Origin: Knoellia sp031844405
GTDB taxonomy: Bacteria; Actinomycetota; Actinomycetes; Actinomycetales; Dermatophilaceae
Length of the DNA: 64,000 nucleotides
Assembly: GCA_031844405.1 (NCBI GenBank)
Contig: JAUZVC010000003.1
Span: 186,001-250,000 of the forward strand
Reading direction: 5' to 3'
The translations under genes were made by a program, and so were the position numbers. A model generated the notes under the pieces. It saw only the letters and a list, made by a program, of their open reading frames with translations, had not been told where the DNA came from and did no database searches. Below, one piece after another: positions 25,518 to 33,746 of the stretch. Numbering within the stretch: the stretch's first letter is position 1; each line of letters begins with the position of its first letter.

Positions 25518-26012
25518 GTGACTGGCCCTTCTCGCATTCCGGTCGCCTTCCGGCGGCTCGTCCCGGAGGCCCGCGTCCCGGCATACGCGTCCGAGGGGGA
25601 CGCCGGCGCCGACCTCACGGCAGTGACCGAGGTGACCCTCGCCCCGGGTGAGCGCGCTCTCGTCCCGACCGGGATCGCCGTTGCGCTCCCTCCGGGCACC
25701 GTCGGCCTCGTCCACCCGCGCTCCGGTCTCGCCGCGCGGCACGGGATCACGGTCGTCAACGCCCCCGGCACGGTCGACTCCGGCTACCGGGGCGAGATCC
25801 TCGTCAACCTCGTCAACCTCGACCCGCGCGAGGCGTTCACCGTCTCCGTGGGTGACCGGATCGCGCAGCTCGTCGTCCAGGAGTACGCGCACGCCGAGTT
25901 CTCGGAGGCCGACTCGCTCCCGGGCAGCGTCCGGGGGGACACTGGACATGGATCCACCGGGGGATTCGGCACGACACCCCCACCCAACCTCGAGGAAGTG
26001 ACCACGCAGTGA
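25518..26012 (+). CDS. dut: dUTP diphosphatase
   Basis: This 164-residue trimeric enzyme cleaves dUTP to dUMP, keeping uracil out of DNA and feeding dTMP synthesis. All five motifs are present: DAGADLTA (1), HPRSGLAARHGI (2), GTVDSGYRGEI with the catalytic Asp (3), GDRIAQLVV (4), and the mobile C-terminal P-loop-like RGDTGHGSTGGFG (5). The GTG start at 25518 gives the expected length. Its TGA overlaps the GTG of the DUF3710 gene (GTGA), so translation is coupled. Confidence 0.94.
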   Translation: MTGPSRIPVAFRRLVPEARVPAYASEGDAGADLTAVTEVTLAPGERALVPTGIAVALPPGTVGLVHPRSGLAARHGITVVNAPGTVDSGYRGEILVNLVNLDPREAFTVSVGDRIAQLVVQEYAHAEFSEADSLPGSVRGDTGHGSTGGFGTTPPPNLEEVTTQ

Positions 26013-26779
26013 GCATCTTTCGCCGGCGCAAGGCCGACGCGGAGACCGCAGCAGACACCGGCACCGACACGGAGCTCGACGCCGTCGACGGTGCCGAGGA
26101 CGTCGACACCGACGACGCGCCCGAGGTGACACCCGACGCGCCCGTCGACCGGAGCGCCGGACCCTTCGACGCCACCGAGGTCGAGGACGACGACGGCCGG
26201 CTCGACCTCGGCGCGCTGCGCATCCGCGGCGCCGAGGGCATGGAGCTCCGCCTCGAGATCGACCAGGAGCAGCAGCACGTCATCGCCGCGACGGCGGTGC
26301 TCGGTGAGTCCGCCCTGCAGATGCAGGCCTTCGCCGCCCCCCGCTCCGGCGGTGTGTGGGCCGACATCCGCGCCGAGATCGCCGCCGCCATCGAGACCCA
26401 GGGCGGCACGGCCGACCTCGAGGACGGACCGTTCGGCACCGAGCTGCGCACCCGCATGCCCAGCGCCGGCCCGGACGGCCGCACCGTCTTCGCCCCGGCA
26501 CGCTTCCTCGGTGTCGACGGTCCGCGCTGGTTCCTGCGCGGCGTCGTCTCCGGACGCGGTGCCATCGACGACGACGCGGCCGCCCCCCTGCTCGACGTCT
26601 TCCGCGAGACCGTCGTCGTGCGCGGCAGCGACCCCATGGCTCCGCGCGAGCTGCTGCCGCTGCGCCTCCCGCAGGAGGAGGCCACCCCGATGCCCGACGT
26701 CCCCGGCACCGAGGGCCCGACCTCGACCGACGAGCTCAACCCCTTCGAGCGCGGACCAGAGATCACCGAGGTGAGGTGA
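26009..26779 (+). CDS. DUF3710 family protein
   Basis: This 256-residue soluble protein matches DUF3710 (M. tuberculosis Rv2696c). Residues 1-60 begin with a basic MSIFRRRK and continue as an acidic, disordered stretch. The folded part runs from about residue 65, with LRIRGAEGMELRLEIDQ, SALQMQAFAAPRSGGVW, a central IRAEIAAAIETQGG and RFLGVDGPRWFLRGVVSG. The function is unknown. It is fixed by overlaps on both sides (GTGA with dut, TGATG with the OB-fold gene), so the four genes dut to DUF3159 form one translationally coupled unit. Confidence 0.85.
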   Translation: MSIFRRRKADAETAADTGTDTELDAVDGAEDVDTDDAPEVTPDAPVDRSAGPFDATEVEDDDGRLDLGALRIRGAEGMELRLEIDQEQQHVIAATAVLGESALQMQAFAAPRSGGVWADIRAEIAAAIETQGGTADLEDGPFGTELRTRMPSAGPDGRTVFAPARFLGVDGPRWFLRGVVSGRGAIDDDAAAPLLDVFRETVVVRGSDPMAPRELLPLRLPQEEATPMPDVPGTEGPTSTDELNPFERGPEITEVR

Positions 26780-27147
26780 TGGGCCTCAAGGAGCGCATCC
26801 GCGACCTCGCCCGCACCGAGTCCCAGCTCGAGGCGGCCGAGATCCGCGAGCGCACCCTGTCCGACCCCGGCGCGGCCGTGGCCTGCGCGGGCGAGCTCGT
26901 CGAGCGCCGCCCCGCGACGGTGGCCGGCTGCATCCGGTGCATCACCATCCCGCCCCGCCAGAGCGTCCCGGTCCTCGTCGCCGAGCTCTTCGACGGCGAG
27001 CGCTCGGTCAACCTCGTCTGGGTGGGCCGGCGCCACATCGCGGGCATCGACCCCGGCGTCTTCCTCACCGCCCAGGGCCGGATCGCCAAGGTCAAGGGGC
27101 AGCCGACGATCTTCAACCCGACCTACCAGATCGTCCCGACCACGTGA
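26779..27147 (+). CDS. OB-fold nucleic-acid-binding domain protein
   Basis: This 122-residue protein resembles the actinobacterial OB-fold family at the same place in M. tuberculosis (Rv2694c). After a charged helix (LARTESQLEAAEIRER) come the likely strands of a small beta-barrel: GELVERRPATVAGCIRCITI, VPVLVAELFDGERSVNLVWVGRR, IDPGVFLTAQGRIAKVKGQPTIFNPTYQIV. The pattern of a strand-loop-strand with G-R-I at the end is like the tRNA-anticodon/RecG OB type. Binding to nucleic acid is inferred from the fold only. ATG overlaps the DUF3710 stop by one base (TGATG). Confidence 0.75.
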   Translation: MGLKERIRDLARTESQLEAAEIRERTLSDPGAAVACAGELVERRPATVAGCIRCITIPPRQSVPVLVAELFDGERSVNLVWVGRRHIAGIDPGVFLTAQGRIAKVKGQPTIFNPTYQIVPTT

Positions 27148-27851
27148 GCCGCGACGCGACCCCCGAGGTGACGCCGACCGACCGCGCGACGGCGGAGACG
27201 GTCGAGGAGCTCATCCGCCACCGTCTCTCGCACGCGCTCGGCGGCTGGCGAGGGTCCATCGAGACCGCGCTCCCGACCGTCGCCTTCATCGCGATGTGGA
27301 GCTGGCGCCAGGACCTCAGGCTCGCCGTCTGGTCGGCCGTCGGCGTCGCCGTGGTCCTCGCCGTCGCACGCATCGTCCAACGCTCCAGCCTCCAGCACGT
27401 CCTCGGCGCCGTCTTCGCGACCGCCATCGCGGCGTTCTTCGCGATGCGCAGCGGCAAGGCCGAGGACGCCTTCCTGCCCGGCATGCTGCTCTCGGGCGCC
27501 TACCTCGTCGGCACCGTCGTCTCGATCCTCGCGCGCTGGCCCGTCGTCGGCTTCCTCGTCGGCGCCGGCGACCCGCGGGCGGCGGAGGACCCCTTCGCGT
27601 GGCGCCGCGACGCCGGCATGGTCCGGGTCTGCTCGCGCCTGACCTGGGTCCTCGTCGCGCTGTATGCCGTGCGCCTCTCGATCCAGGTCCCGCTCTACCT
27701 CGCCGCCCAGGTCGAGGCGCTCGGAGTCGCCAAGATCGTCCTCGGCTGGCCGCTCTGGATCGCCGGCGTCGCCGTCATGGGCTGGCTGCTCATGCGGGGG
27801 AGCACCCCGCAGGAGGTCGTGGCTCCCGACACCGAGCCCGCGTCCGACTGA
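27144..27851 (+). CDS. DUF3159 membrane protein
   Basis: This 235-residue integral membrane protein matches DUF3159 (M. tuberculosis Rv2693c). After a cytoplasmic amphipathic start (ETVEELIRHRLSHALGGWRGSIETALPTVAFIA), there are about six hydrophobic helices including VWSAVGVAVVLAVARIV, LGAVFATAIAAFFAMRSG, MLLSGAYLVGTVVSILA and WPLWIAGVAVMGWLLM. The function is unknown; the conserved place next to potassium regulators may mean an envelope or ion-related role, which is inference. GTG overlaps the upstream stop (GTGA). Confidence 0.82.
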   Translation: MSRDATPEVTPTDRATAETVEELIRHRLSHALGGWRGSIETALPTVAFIAMWSWRQDLRLAVWSAVGVAVVLAVARIVQRSSLQHVLGAVFATAIAAFFAMRSGKAEDAFLPGMLLSGAYLVGTVVSILARWPVVGFLVGAGDPRAAEDPFAWRRDAGMVRVCSRLTWVLVALYAVRLSIQVPLYLAAQVEALGVAKIVLGWPLWIAGVAVMGWLLMRGSTPQEVVAPDTEPASD

Positions 27852-27873
27852 GCCCCCCCGGACCCCGGTCCAG

Positions 27874-27941
27874 TGATTGCCAGTTTCAGCGCCCTCGGCG
27901 GAACGGCTCGCCGTCCTTCGACCCGCTGAAACTGGCAATCA
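27874..27941. repeat. Long inverted repeat between convergent genes (terminator-like)
   Basis: TGATTGCCAGTTTCAGCG (27874-27891) pairs perfectly with its complement at 27924-27941, an 18-bp stem around a 32-base loop that itself has a short GGCG/CGCC hairpin. It lies between the stops of DUF3159 and the TrkA gene, so it can end both transcripts. Its A/T-richer arms and large loop are unlike the other terminators in the window and recall a REP-like or miniature element. Confidence 0.75.
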
Positions 27942-27949
27942 GTGGCGAG

Positions 27950-28636
27950 TCAGTCGTCGATCTCGCGCTTCTGGCGAGTGCCGGGGCTGAGCATCGACTC
28001 GAGGTCGGACTCACCCTCGGTCGTCGTGATGAAGAGCAGCTCGTCGAGCGGCTCGAGGGCGTCGTCCCGGCTCGGCGCGATGGGGTGGCCGCCGCGGATG
28101 ATGCCCGTGAGCACCGTGTCGGGAGGGAAGGCGATGTCACCGACGCGCGTGCCGGCATACGGGCTTCCGGCGGGCAGGGTCATCTCGACCATCGCGGCGT
28201 GACCCTGCTGGAACTCGAAGATCCGCACGAGGTCGCCGACGGAGACGGCCTCCTCGATGAGGGCCGTCATGAGACGTGGGGTCGAGACGGCGACGTCGAC
28301 GCCCCAGGCCTCGTCGAACATCCACTCGTTCTTAGGGTTGTTGACGCGTGCCACGGTGCGCGGGACACCGAACTCGGTCTTGGCGAGGAGCGAGACGACG
28401 AGGTTGGCCTTGTCGTCACCGGTCGCGGCGACGACCACGTCGCAGTCGGCGACACCGGCCTCGGTGAGGGCGGAGAGCTCGCAGGCGTCGGCCTGCAGCC
28501 ACGCGGCATCGGGCACCTTGGCGACCCGCTCGCCGTCGGCCTCGCGGTCGATGAGGAGGAGCTGGTGTCCGTTGCGGATGAGCTCGCGGGCGATGGAGCG
28601 ACCCACGCTCCCGGCCCCGGCGATGACGACGCGCAT
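27950..28636 (-). CDS. ceoC: TrkA-type potassium-transport regulator (CeoC-like)
   Basis: This 228-residue cytoplasmic protein has an N-terminal RCK/TrkA-N Rossmann domain, with the nucleotide loop VVIAGAGSVGRSIARELI and acidic strand LLLIDREADGE, and a C-terminal TrkA-C domain (EMTLPAGSPYAGTRVGDIAFPP). RCK proteins bind NAD(H), ATP/ADP or, through TrkA-C, c-di-AMP in some bacteria, and gate potassium channels or carriers. It follows a second TrkA gene by 25 bases, matching ceoB-ceoC (Rv2691-Rv2692) of M. tuberculosis. ATG at 28636 has AAGGA upstream. Confidence 0.88.
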   Translation of the reverse strand: MRVVIAGAGSVGRSIARELIRNGHQLLLIDREADGERVAKVPDAAWLQADACELSALTEAGVADCDVVVAATGDDKANLVVSLLAKTEFGVPRTVARVNNPKNEWMFDEAWGVDVAVSTPRLMTALIEEAVSVGDLVRIFEFQQGHAAMVEMTLPAGSPYAGTRVGDIAFPPDTVLTGIIRGGHPIAPSRDDALEPLDELLFITTTEGESDLESMLSPGTRQKREIDD

Positions 28637-28661
28637 GTGCTGGTCCTTGGGTGTCGTGAGG

Positions 28662-29324
28662 TCAGTGCGCCGGGGGAGCGGCGTCGAGGGTCCGCTCGGC
28701 CTCGGCGAGGCGAGCGCGGTCGAGCGAGAAGTGAAGGAGGTCGCCGTCCTGGTAGACGGTCTCGGCGCTCGGGAGCATGCCCTCGCCGAGCCGGCTGACG
28801 TAGGCGACGCGCCCACCCACGACGGACTCGAGCTCGAAGATGCGGCGCCCGACCCACGCCGAGTTGACCGGCATCTCGGCGATGACGATCCGGCCGCTGG
28901 GGTCGGTGTACTCCGGCACGTGCCCCTGGGGAAGGAGGCGGCGCAGGACCTGGTCGCTCGTCCACTTGACCGTGGCGACCGTGGGGATGCCGAGGCGCTG
29001 GTAGATCTCGGCGCGTCCGGGGTCGTAGATGCGGGCGACGACGTTCTCGACGCCGAACTTCTCGCGCGCGACCCGGGCGGCGAGGATGTTGGAGTTGTCG
29101 CCGCTGGACACGGCCGCGAAGGCGTATGCGTCGGAGATGCCGGCCTGGCGCAGCGTGTCGCGGTCGAAGCCGACCCCGACGACCCGTCGCCCCTCGAAGG
29201 AGGCGCCGAGCCTGCGGAACGCCGTCTCGTCCTGGTCGATGATGGCGACCTCGTGGCCGGCTCGCTCGAGAGCCCTGGCCAGAGACGCACCGACACGGCC
29301 GCAGCCCATGATGACGAAATGCAC
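28662..29324 (-). CDS. ceoB: TrkA-type potassium-transport regulator (CeoB-like)
   Basis: This 220-residue RCK protein begins MHFVIMGCGRVGASLARALE, the NAD-binding loop, with the acidic strand end AIIDQDETAF, and ends in a TrkA-C domain (IVIAEMPVNSAWVGRRIFELES). It is the first gene of the two-gene ceoB-ceoC operon and diverges from the KimA-like transporter, whose start lies 63 bases away. The shared promoter region suggests joint control of regulators and transporter. The two Trk proteins may gate the same carrier as a hetero-octamer; that is inference. Confidence 0.88.
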   Translation of the reverse strand: MHFVIMGCGRVGASLARALERAGHEVAIIDQDETAFRRLGASFEGRRVVGVGFDRDTLRQAGISDAYAFAAVSSGDNSNILAARVAREKFGVENVVARIYDPGRAEIYQRLGIPTVATVKWTSDQVLRRLLPQGHVPEYTDPSGRIVIAEMPVNSAWVGRRIFELESVVGGRVAYVSRLGEGMLPSAETVYQDGDLLHFSLDRARLAEAERTLDAAPPAH

Positions 29325-29387
29325 GATCCGACGCTACACCGGCTCGTGCGTGCCGCGAGCACCCTCGCGGATGCATAGAGTGGCGCC

Positions 29388-31397
29388 GTGACTTCCTCTG
29401 GTCGCGTGGTCAAACGCGTCATCCTCGGCAGGGCCATGCGCTCGGACCGCCTGGGCGAGACCCTCCTCCCCAAGCGCCTCGCCCTCCCCGTCTTCGCCAG
29501 TGACGCGCTGTCGTCGGTGGCCTATGCACCGGACGAGATCCTGCTGACGCTCGGCCTCGCCGGAGGTGCCCTCGCCGCGACGCACTCGTGGGAGATCGCC
29601 CTCGCCGTCGTCCTCGTCATGGCCGTCGTCGTCATGAGCTACCGGCAGAACGTGCACGCCTATCCCTCGGGTGGCGGCGACTACGAGGTGGCCAGCGTCA
29701 ACCTCGGGCCGAAGGCCGGGCTCACCGTCGGCAGCGCGCTGCTCGTCGACTACGTCCTCACCGTCGCGGTCTCCGTCTCGGCCGGCATCCAGAACGCCGC
29801 GTCGGCCTTCACGTTCCTGCGTGGCCACGAGGTCGCCGCCGCGGTGACCCTCGTCGTGCTCCTCACCGGGATGAACCTGCGCGGCGTGCGCGAGTCCGGC
29901 AAGGCCTTCGCCGTCCCGACCTACCTCTTCATGCTCACCGTCATCGGCATGGCGGTCGTCGGCTTCTTCCGCGAGGCGGCCGGCACCCTCCCCGAGGCCG
30001 AGAGCGCGAGCCTGGAGCTGGCCCCCGAGCCCGGGATGGGCGCGTTGGGCTCGGCCGCGATGGCGTTCCTCCTGCTGAGGGCGTTCTCGTCGGGCTGCGC
30101 GGCCCTGACCGGCGTCGAGGCGATCTCCAACGGCGTGCCCGCCTTCCAGAAGCCCAAGAGCCGCAACGCCGCGACCACCCTGCTCCTCATGGGCGGCATC
30201 GCCATCACCATGCTCGTGTCGATGATCGCCCTGGCTCGGTGGACCGACGTCAAGATCGCCGAGGACCCCGAGACCCAGCTGCTGAGGAACGGCGTGCCGG
30301 TGGGGGACTCCTACGTCCAGGACACGGTCATGGGCCAGGTCTCCAAGGCGGTTTTCGACGGGTTCCACCCGGGAGTCGTGCTCGTCTCCGTCGTCACCGG
30401 CCTCATCCTCTTCCTCGCGGCCAACACCGCGTTCAACGGCTTCCCCGTCCTCGGCTCGATCCTCGCGCGTGACGGCTTCCTCCCGCGCCAGCTCCACACC
30501 CGCGGCGACCGGCTCGCGTTCTCCAACGGCATCCTCATCCTCGCCGGAGCGGCTGCCGCCCTCATCGCGCTCTACGACGCGCAGGTCACCAAGCTCATCC
30601 AGCTCTACATCGTGGGCGTCTTTGTGTCGTTCACCCTGAGCCAGATCGGCATGATCCGGCACTGGAACCGACACCTGGCCGTCGAGCGCAATGCCCAGGT
30701 CCGCGCCCGGATGCACCGCAGCCGGATCATCAACGCCGTCGGCGCCGGCATGTCGGGGCTCGTCCTGCTCGTCGTCCTGGCGACGAAGTTCCTTCACGGT
30801 GCCGGTTATGCCATCGCGGCCATGGCCGTCCTCTTCGTCCTCATGATGCGCATCAAGCGCCACTACGACCGGGTGCGCGCCGAGCTCCGGGTCGACGAGT
30901 CCGACACCCGTCACCAGCTGCTGCCCTCGCGGGTGCACGCCATCGTTCTCGTCTCCAAGATCCACAAGCCGACCCTGCGAGCCCTCGCCTACGCGCGGGC
31001 GACCAGACCCTCGGTGCTCGAGGCGCTCACCGTCGACGTCGAGCCCGAGGAGACGAAGTCCCTCCAGGCCGAGTGGGACCGACGCCAGATCCCCGTGCCG
31101 CTCAAGGCGCTCGACAGCCCCTACCGCGAGGTGACCCGTCCCGTCGTCGACTACGTCAAGTCGATCCGGTCGGGCAACCCGCGCGACATCGTCGTCGTCT
31201 ACATCCCGGAGTACGTCCTCGGCCACTGGTGGGAGCAGGCCCTGCACAACCAGAGTGCGCTCCGGCTCAAGGGCCGGCTCCTCTTCACCCCGGGTGTCAT
31301 GGTGTCGAGTGTGCCTTGGCAGCTCGCCTCCTCGGCCGGCATGGAGGAGCGCCTCGACGGCCCGGTCGCGGGCGACGTCCGGCGCGGCGAGGGATGA
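29388..31397 (+). CDS. APC-superfamily transporter, KimA-like potassium importer candidate
   Basis: This 669-residue protein has about 12 membrane helices starting after LPKRLALPVFASDALSSVAYAPDEIL, then a C-terminal cytoplasmic domain of about 170 residues (RVHAIVLVSKIHKPTLRALAYARAT, PSVLEALTVDVEPEETKSLQAEW) that looks universal-stress-protein-like. That layout, and SGGGDYEVAS in the third helix region, fits KimA/YdaO-type potassium:proton symporters rather than amino-acid permeases. The place next to two TrkA regulators supports potassium. The equivalent M. tuberculosis gene is Rv2690c. The start is GTG at 29388. ATGA overlap couples it to the RNA methyltransferase. Confidence 0.8.
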   Translation: MTSSGRVVKRVILGRAMRSDRLGETLLPKRLALPVFASDALSSVAYAPDEILLTLGLAGGALAATHSWEIALAVVLVMAVVVMSYRQNVHAYPSGGGDYEVASVNLGPKAGLTVGSALLVDYVLTVAVSVSAGIQNAASAFTFLRGHEVAAAVTLVVLLTGMNLRGVRESGKAFAVPTYLFMLTVIGMAVVGFFREAAGTLPEAESASLELAPEPGMGALGSAAMAFLLLRAFSSGCAALTGVEAISNGVPAFQKPKSRNAATTLLLMGGIAITMLVSMIALARWTDVKIAEDPETQLLRNGVPVGDSYVQDTVMGQVSKAVFDGFHPGVVLVSVVTGLILFLAANTAFNGFPVLGSILARDGFLPRQLHTRGDRLAFSNGILILAGAAAALIALYDAQVTKLIQLYIVGVFVSFTLSQIGMIRHWNRHLAVERNAQVRARMHRSRIINAVGAGMSGLVLLVVLATKFLHGAGYAIAAMAVLFVLMMRIKRHYDRVRAELRVDESDTRHQLLPSRVHAIVLVSKIHKPTLRALAYARATRPSVLEALTVDVEPEETKSLQAEWDRRQIPVPLKALDSPYREVTRPVVDYVKSIRSGNPRDIVVVYIPEYVLGHWWEQALHNQSALRLKGRLLFTPGVMVSSVPWQLASSAGMEERLDGPVAGDVRRGEG

Positions 31398-32698
31398 GCG
31401 AGACGCGCGAGCCCGTGCCCGCCGACGACCTCACCGTCGGCGCCGAGGTCGAGGTCGAGGCGGGGTCCATCGCCCACGGCGGCTTCGTCGTCGCCCGCCA
31501 CGAGGGCCGCGTGCTCTTCGTCCGGCACGCGATCCCGGGGGAGCGGGTGCGCGTCCGCATCACCGAGGGCGGCCCCGGCGACCGCTTCCTGCGGGCCGAC
31601 GCCGTCGAGGTGCTCGACGCCTCACCCGAGCGCGTGACGCCTCCCTGCCCGTATGCCGGCCCCGGACTCTGCGGCGGCTGCGACTTCCAGCACGTCGCCC
31701 TCCCCGAGCAGCGCCGCCTCAAGGCGGCGGTCGTCGAGGAGCAGCTGCGACGGCTCGCCCACGTCGACCGTGAGGTCGTCGTCGAGCCGGTGCCCGGCGA
31801 CGCGGACGGTCTGCGCTGGCGCACCCGGACCGAGTTCGCGGTCGACAGCGCGGGGCGGGCGGGCATGCGACGTCACCGCAGCCACGACGTGCTGCCGGTC
31901 GTCGACTGCCTCATCGCGGGCGGGCGGGTCATCGGAACCGGTGTGCTGCAGGGGAACTGGGCCGGGGAGAAGGTCGTCGACGTCGTCGCGCCGTCTGAGG
32001 GTCCGGCGGTCGTCGTGCGCGTGCCGTCAGATGAGACCGACGTGCCCGTCGTCACCGAGAGGATTGCGGCACAGGCCCTCTCGCGTCAGTTCGACGTGAG
32101 CGCGCGTGGTTTCTGGCAGGTCCACCCCGGCGCGGGGACGACCTTCGTCGATGCCGTCGTGGACGGTCTCCGCCCGCGCGAGGGCGAGCGGTGTCTCGAC
32201 CTCTATGCCGGCGTCGGTGTCTTCGCGTCCGCCTTGGCCGCGGCCGTCGGCCCCACCGGCCAGGTGGTCGCGGTCGAGTCCGACGCCATCGCCGTCGCGC
32301 AGGCCCGGATCAACGTCGAGCCCACGCCGTGGGTCCACTACGTCCAGGGCCGCGTCGACCACGTCTTCGGCGTCGAGTCCACCGGCCGCGTCGCGGGGTC
32401 CCGCCGGGGCCGCCGACGCGGTGCCCCGCGCCGACCGCACAGCGACCTGCCACCCTCGGCCGACGTCGTCGTCCTCGACCCACCACGCACCGGTGCGGGC
32501 AAGGCGGTCATCGACGCCGTCGTCGCGCTGTCGCCGCGGGCTCTCGCCTACGTCGCCTGTGACCCGGCAGCGATGGCTCGGGACACGGCATACCTTCTCG
32601 AGCGCGGCTACGCGCTCACCTCGCTCCGCGCCTTCGACGCCTTCCCGATGACACACCACGTCGAGTGCGTCGCGATCTTCGAGCGGCACGCGGGGTGA
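31394..32698 (+). CDS. TrmA/RumA-type 23S rRNA or tRNA (uracil-5-)-methyltransferase
   Basis: This 434-residue SAM-dependent enzyme has an N-terminal TRAM domain (GAEVEVEAGSIAHGGFVVARHEGRVLFVRHAIPGERV), an iron-sulfur site CPYAGPGLCGGC, then the methyltransferase core: CLDLYAGVGVFASALA (SAM), VVVLDPPRTGAGKAV, VACDPAAMARDTAYL with the nucleophilic cysteine, and HHVECVAIFER with the general-base Glu. An Arg-rich insertion lies near residues 335-350. Members modify U747/U1939 of 23S rRNA or U54 of tRNA; the sequence does not settle which. ATG overlaps the transporter stop (ATGA) and its own stop overlaps the next gene. It matches Rv2689c. Confidence 0.86.
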   Translation: MSETREPVPADDLTVGAEVEVEAGSIAHGGFVVARHEGRVLFVRHAIPGERVRVRITEGGPGDRFLRADAVEVLDASPERVTPPCPYAGPGLCGGCDFQHVALPEQRRLKAAVVEEQLRRLAHVDREVVVEPVPGDADGLRWRTRTEFAVDSAGRAGMRRHRSHDVLPVVDCLIAGGRVIGTGVLQGNWAGEKVVDVVAPSEGPAVVVRVPSDETDVPVVTERIAAQALSRQFDVSARGFWQVHPGAGTTFVDAVVDGLRPREGERCLDLYAGVGVFASALAAAVGPTGQVVAVESDAIAVAQARINVEPTPWVHYVQGRVDHVFGVESTGRVAGSRRGRRRGAPRRPHSDLPPSADVVVLDPPRTGAGKAVIDAVVALSPRALAYVACDPAAMARDTAYLLERGYALTSLRAFDAFPMTHHVECVAIFERHAG

Positions 32699-33555
32699 GC
32701 GCCGACGCGGCGTTCCGCGTCCTCGACGCAGGGACCCGCGCGTTCTGGCGCACGGTCGGCCGCCGCGTCGACCTCGAGGGCGAGCACGCATGGCTGCGCG
32801 CCCCGGCCGCCGAGGCCAGGGTCATCGGGCCGTCGTGGCTCGACGCCGCAGCGGCGGCCGTCGGCGGAAGCGTCGAGCGCGGCGGGGACCGCGGGCTCGT
32901 GCCCGACCTCTCGGTGCTCGACGGGCCCGGGATCGACGCGAGCACCCTCGACCCACAGGTCCGTGACTTCTACGAGCACACCGACCGATGGACCATGGAC
33001 GCGTGGTCGAGCTGGTCGCCGCTCTTCCAGCCCGGAGGGATGCTCGTCGAGCACCTCTTCGGCCGCCGGCTCCAGCAGCTGGCCCTTCCGGTGCAGCCGC
33101 TCGACGTGAGCCACGGCATCGACAGCGAGATCGTCGGGATCGTCGACGGGCAGGGCCGCCAGGTCGCGGCCGCGTGGCTGCGCCGGCTCCGCCGGACCGG
33201 CCAGTTCCTCTTCAGCGGTGCGTATGCCGTCCGCTCCCTTCCCGGTGCCGACCGGCCGAGTGTGCACGTCACCTTCCCGCTCGAGAAGGGCAACGTCCAG
33301 GTGTTCCTGCGCCCCGAGATCCGTCCCGACGGGGCCCTCGTGCTGTCGTCGGCGAGCCGGGCGTTCGGGGGAGACGGCGCCTATGTCGTCGTCCACGGCC
33401 CGGCCGGACGGGCCTGGGCGTCACGCACGCCGATCTCCGAGGAGTTCGTCGTCCACGTCGACGACGCGGGCGAGCTGCGCACCGACCACGAGCTGTGGGT
33501 GGGGCACGCCCGCGCCCTGAGGCTGCACTACCGGATGACCCGGTCCCGCGGCTGA
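32695..33555 (+). CDS. Conserved protein of unknown function
   Basis: This 286-residue protein has no membrane segment and no signal peptide. Notable segments are TRAFWRTVGRRVDLEGEHAWLR at the start, DPQVRDFYEHTDRWTMDAWSSWSPLFQPGG in the middle (many aromatics), and YAVRSLPGADRPSVHVTFPLEKGNVQVFLRP and HYRMTRSRG towards the end. It looks like a mixed alpha/beta fold, but I do not recognise a family or catalytic motif. Its GTG overlaps the methyltransferase stop (GTGA), so the two are made together. Pyrimidine-modifying RNA methylation could be its context, but no role is claimed. Confidence 0.7.
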   Translation: MSADAAFRVLDAGTRAFWRTVGRRVDLEGEHAWLRAPAAEARVIGPSWLDAAAAAVGGSVERGGDRGLVPDLSVLDGPGIDASTLDPQVRDFYEHTDRWTMDAWSSWSPLFQPGGMLVEHLFGRRLQQLALPVQPLDVSHGIDSEIVGIVDGQGRQVAAAWLRRLRRTGQFLFSGAYAVRSLPGADRPSVHVTFPLEKGNVQVFLRPEIRPDGALVLSSASRAFGGDGAYVVVHGPAGRAWASRTPISEEFVVHVDDAGELRTDHELWVGHARALRLHYRMTRSRG

Positions 33556-33678
33556 CGCGGGCAGCGCGACAGAACGAGGGCAGTCCGGTCGAACCGGGCC
33601 GTTGTGCTGCCGTTCGGCGACCCAAGGTCTTTCACAGGCTTTTCCCACCTCCGGGTGGCCTTTTCTCGCGCACTCTTG

Positions 33679-33701
33679 AGGGGTGGGTGCAGTCCACCCC
33701 T
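33679..33701 (+). promoter_or_regulatory. Stem-loop in the leader of the moxR operon
   Basis: AGGGGTGG and CCACCCCT pair perfectly around a 7-base loop, 46 bases upstream of the TTG start. A second, weaker CCACC/GGTGG hairpin followed by CCTTTT lies at 33645-33664 and may be a terminator of the upstream operon. Confidence 0.4.
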
Positions 33702-33746
33702 GCCGCGTGCCCCCACCTCGCGCACCTCTCTCCCCTGGAGGACCCC

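Noticed and set aside
29325..29387. A c-di-AMP (ydaO) riboswitch before the KimA-like gene
   Set aside because: Only 63 bases separate the divergent starts, too short for that riboswitch.
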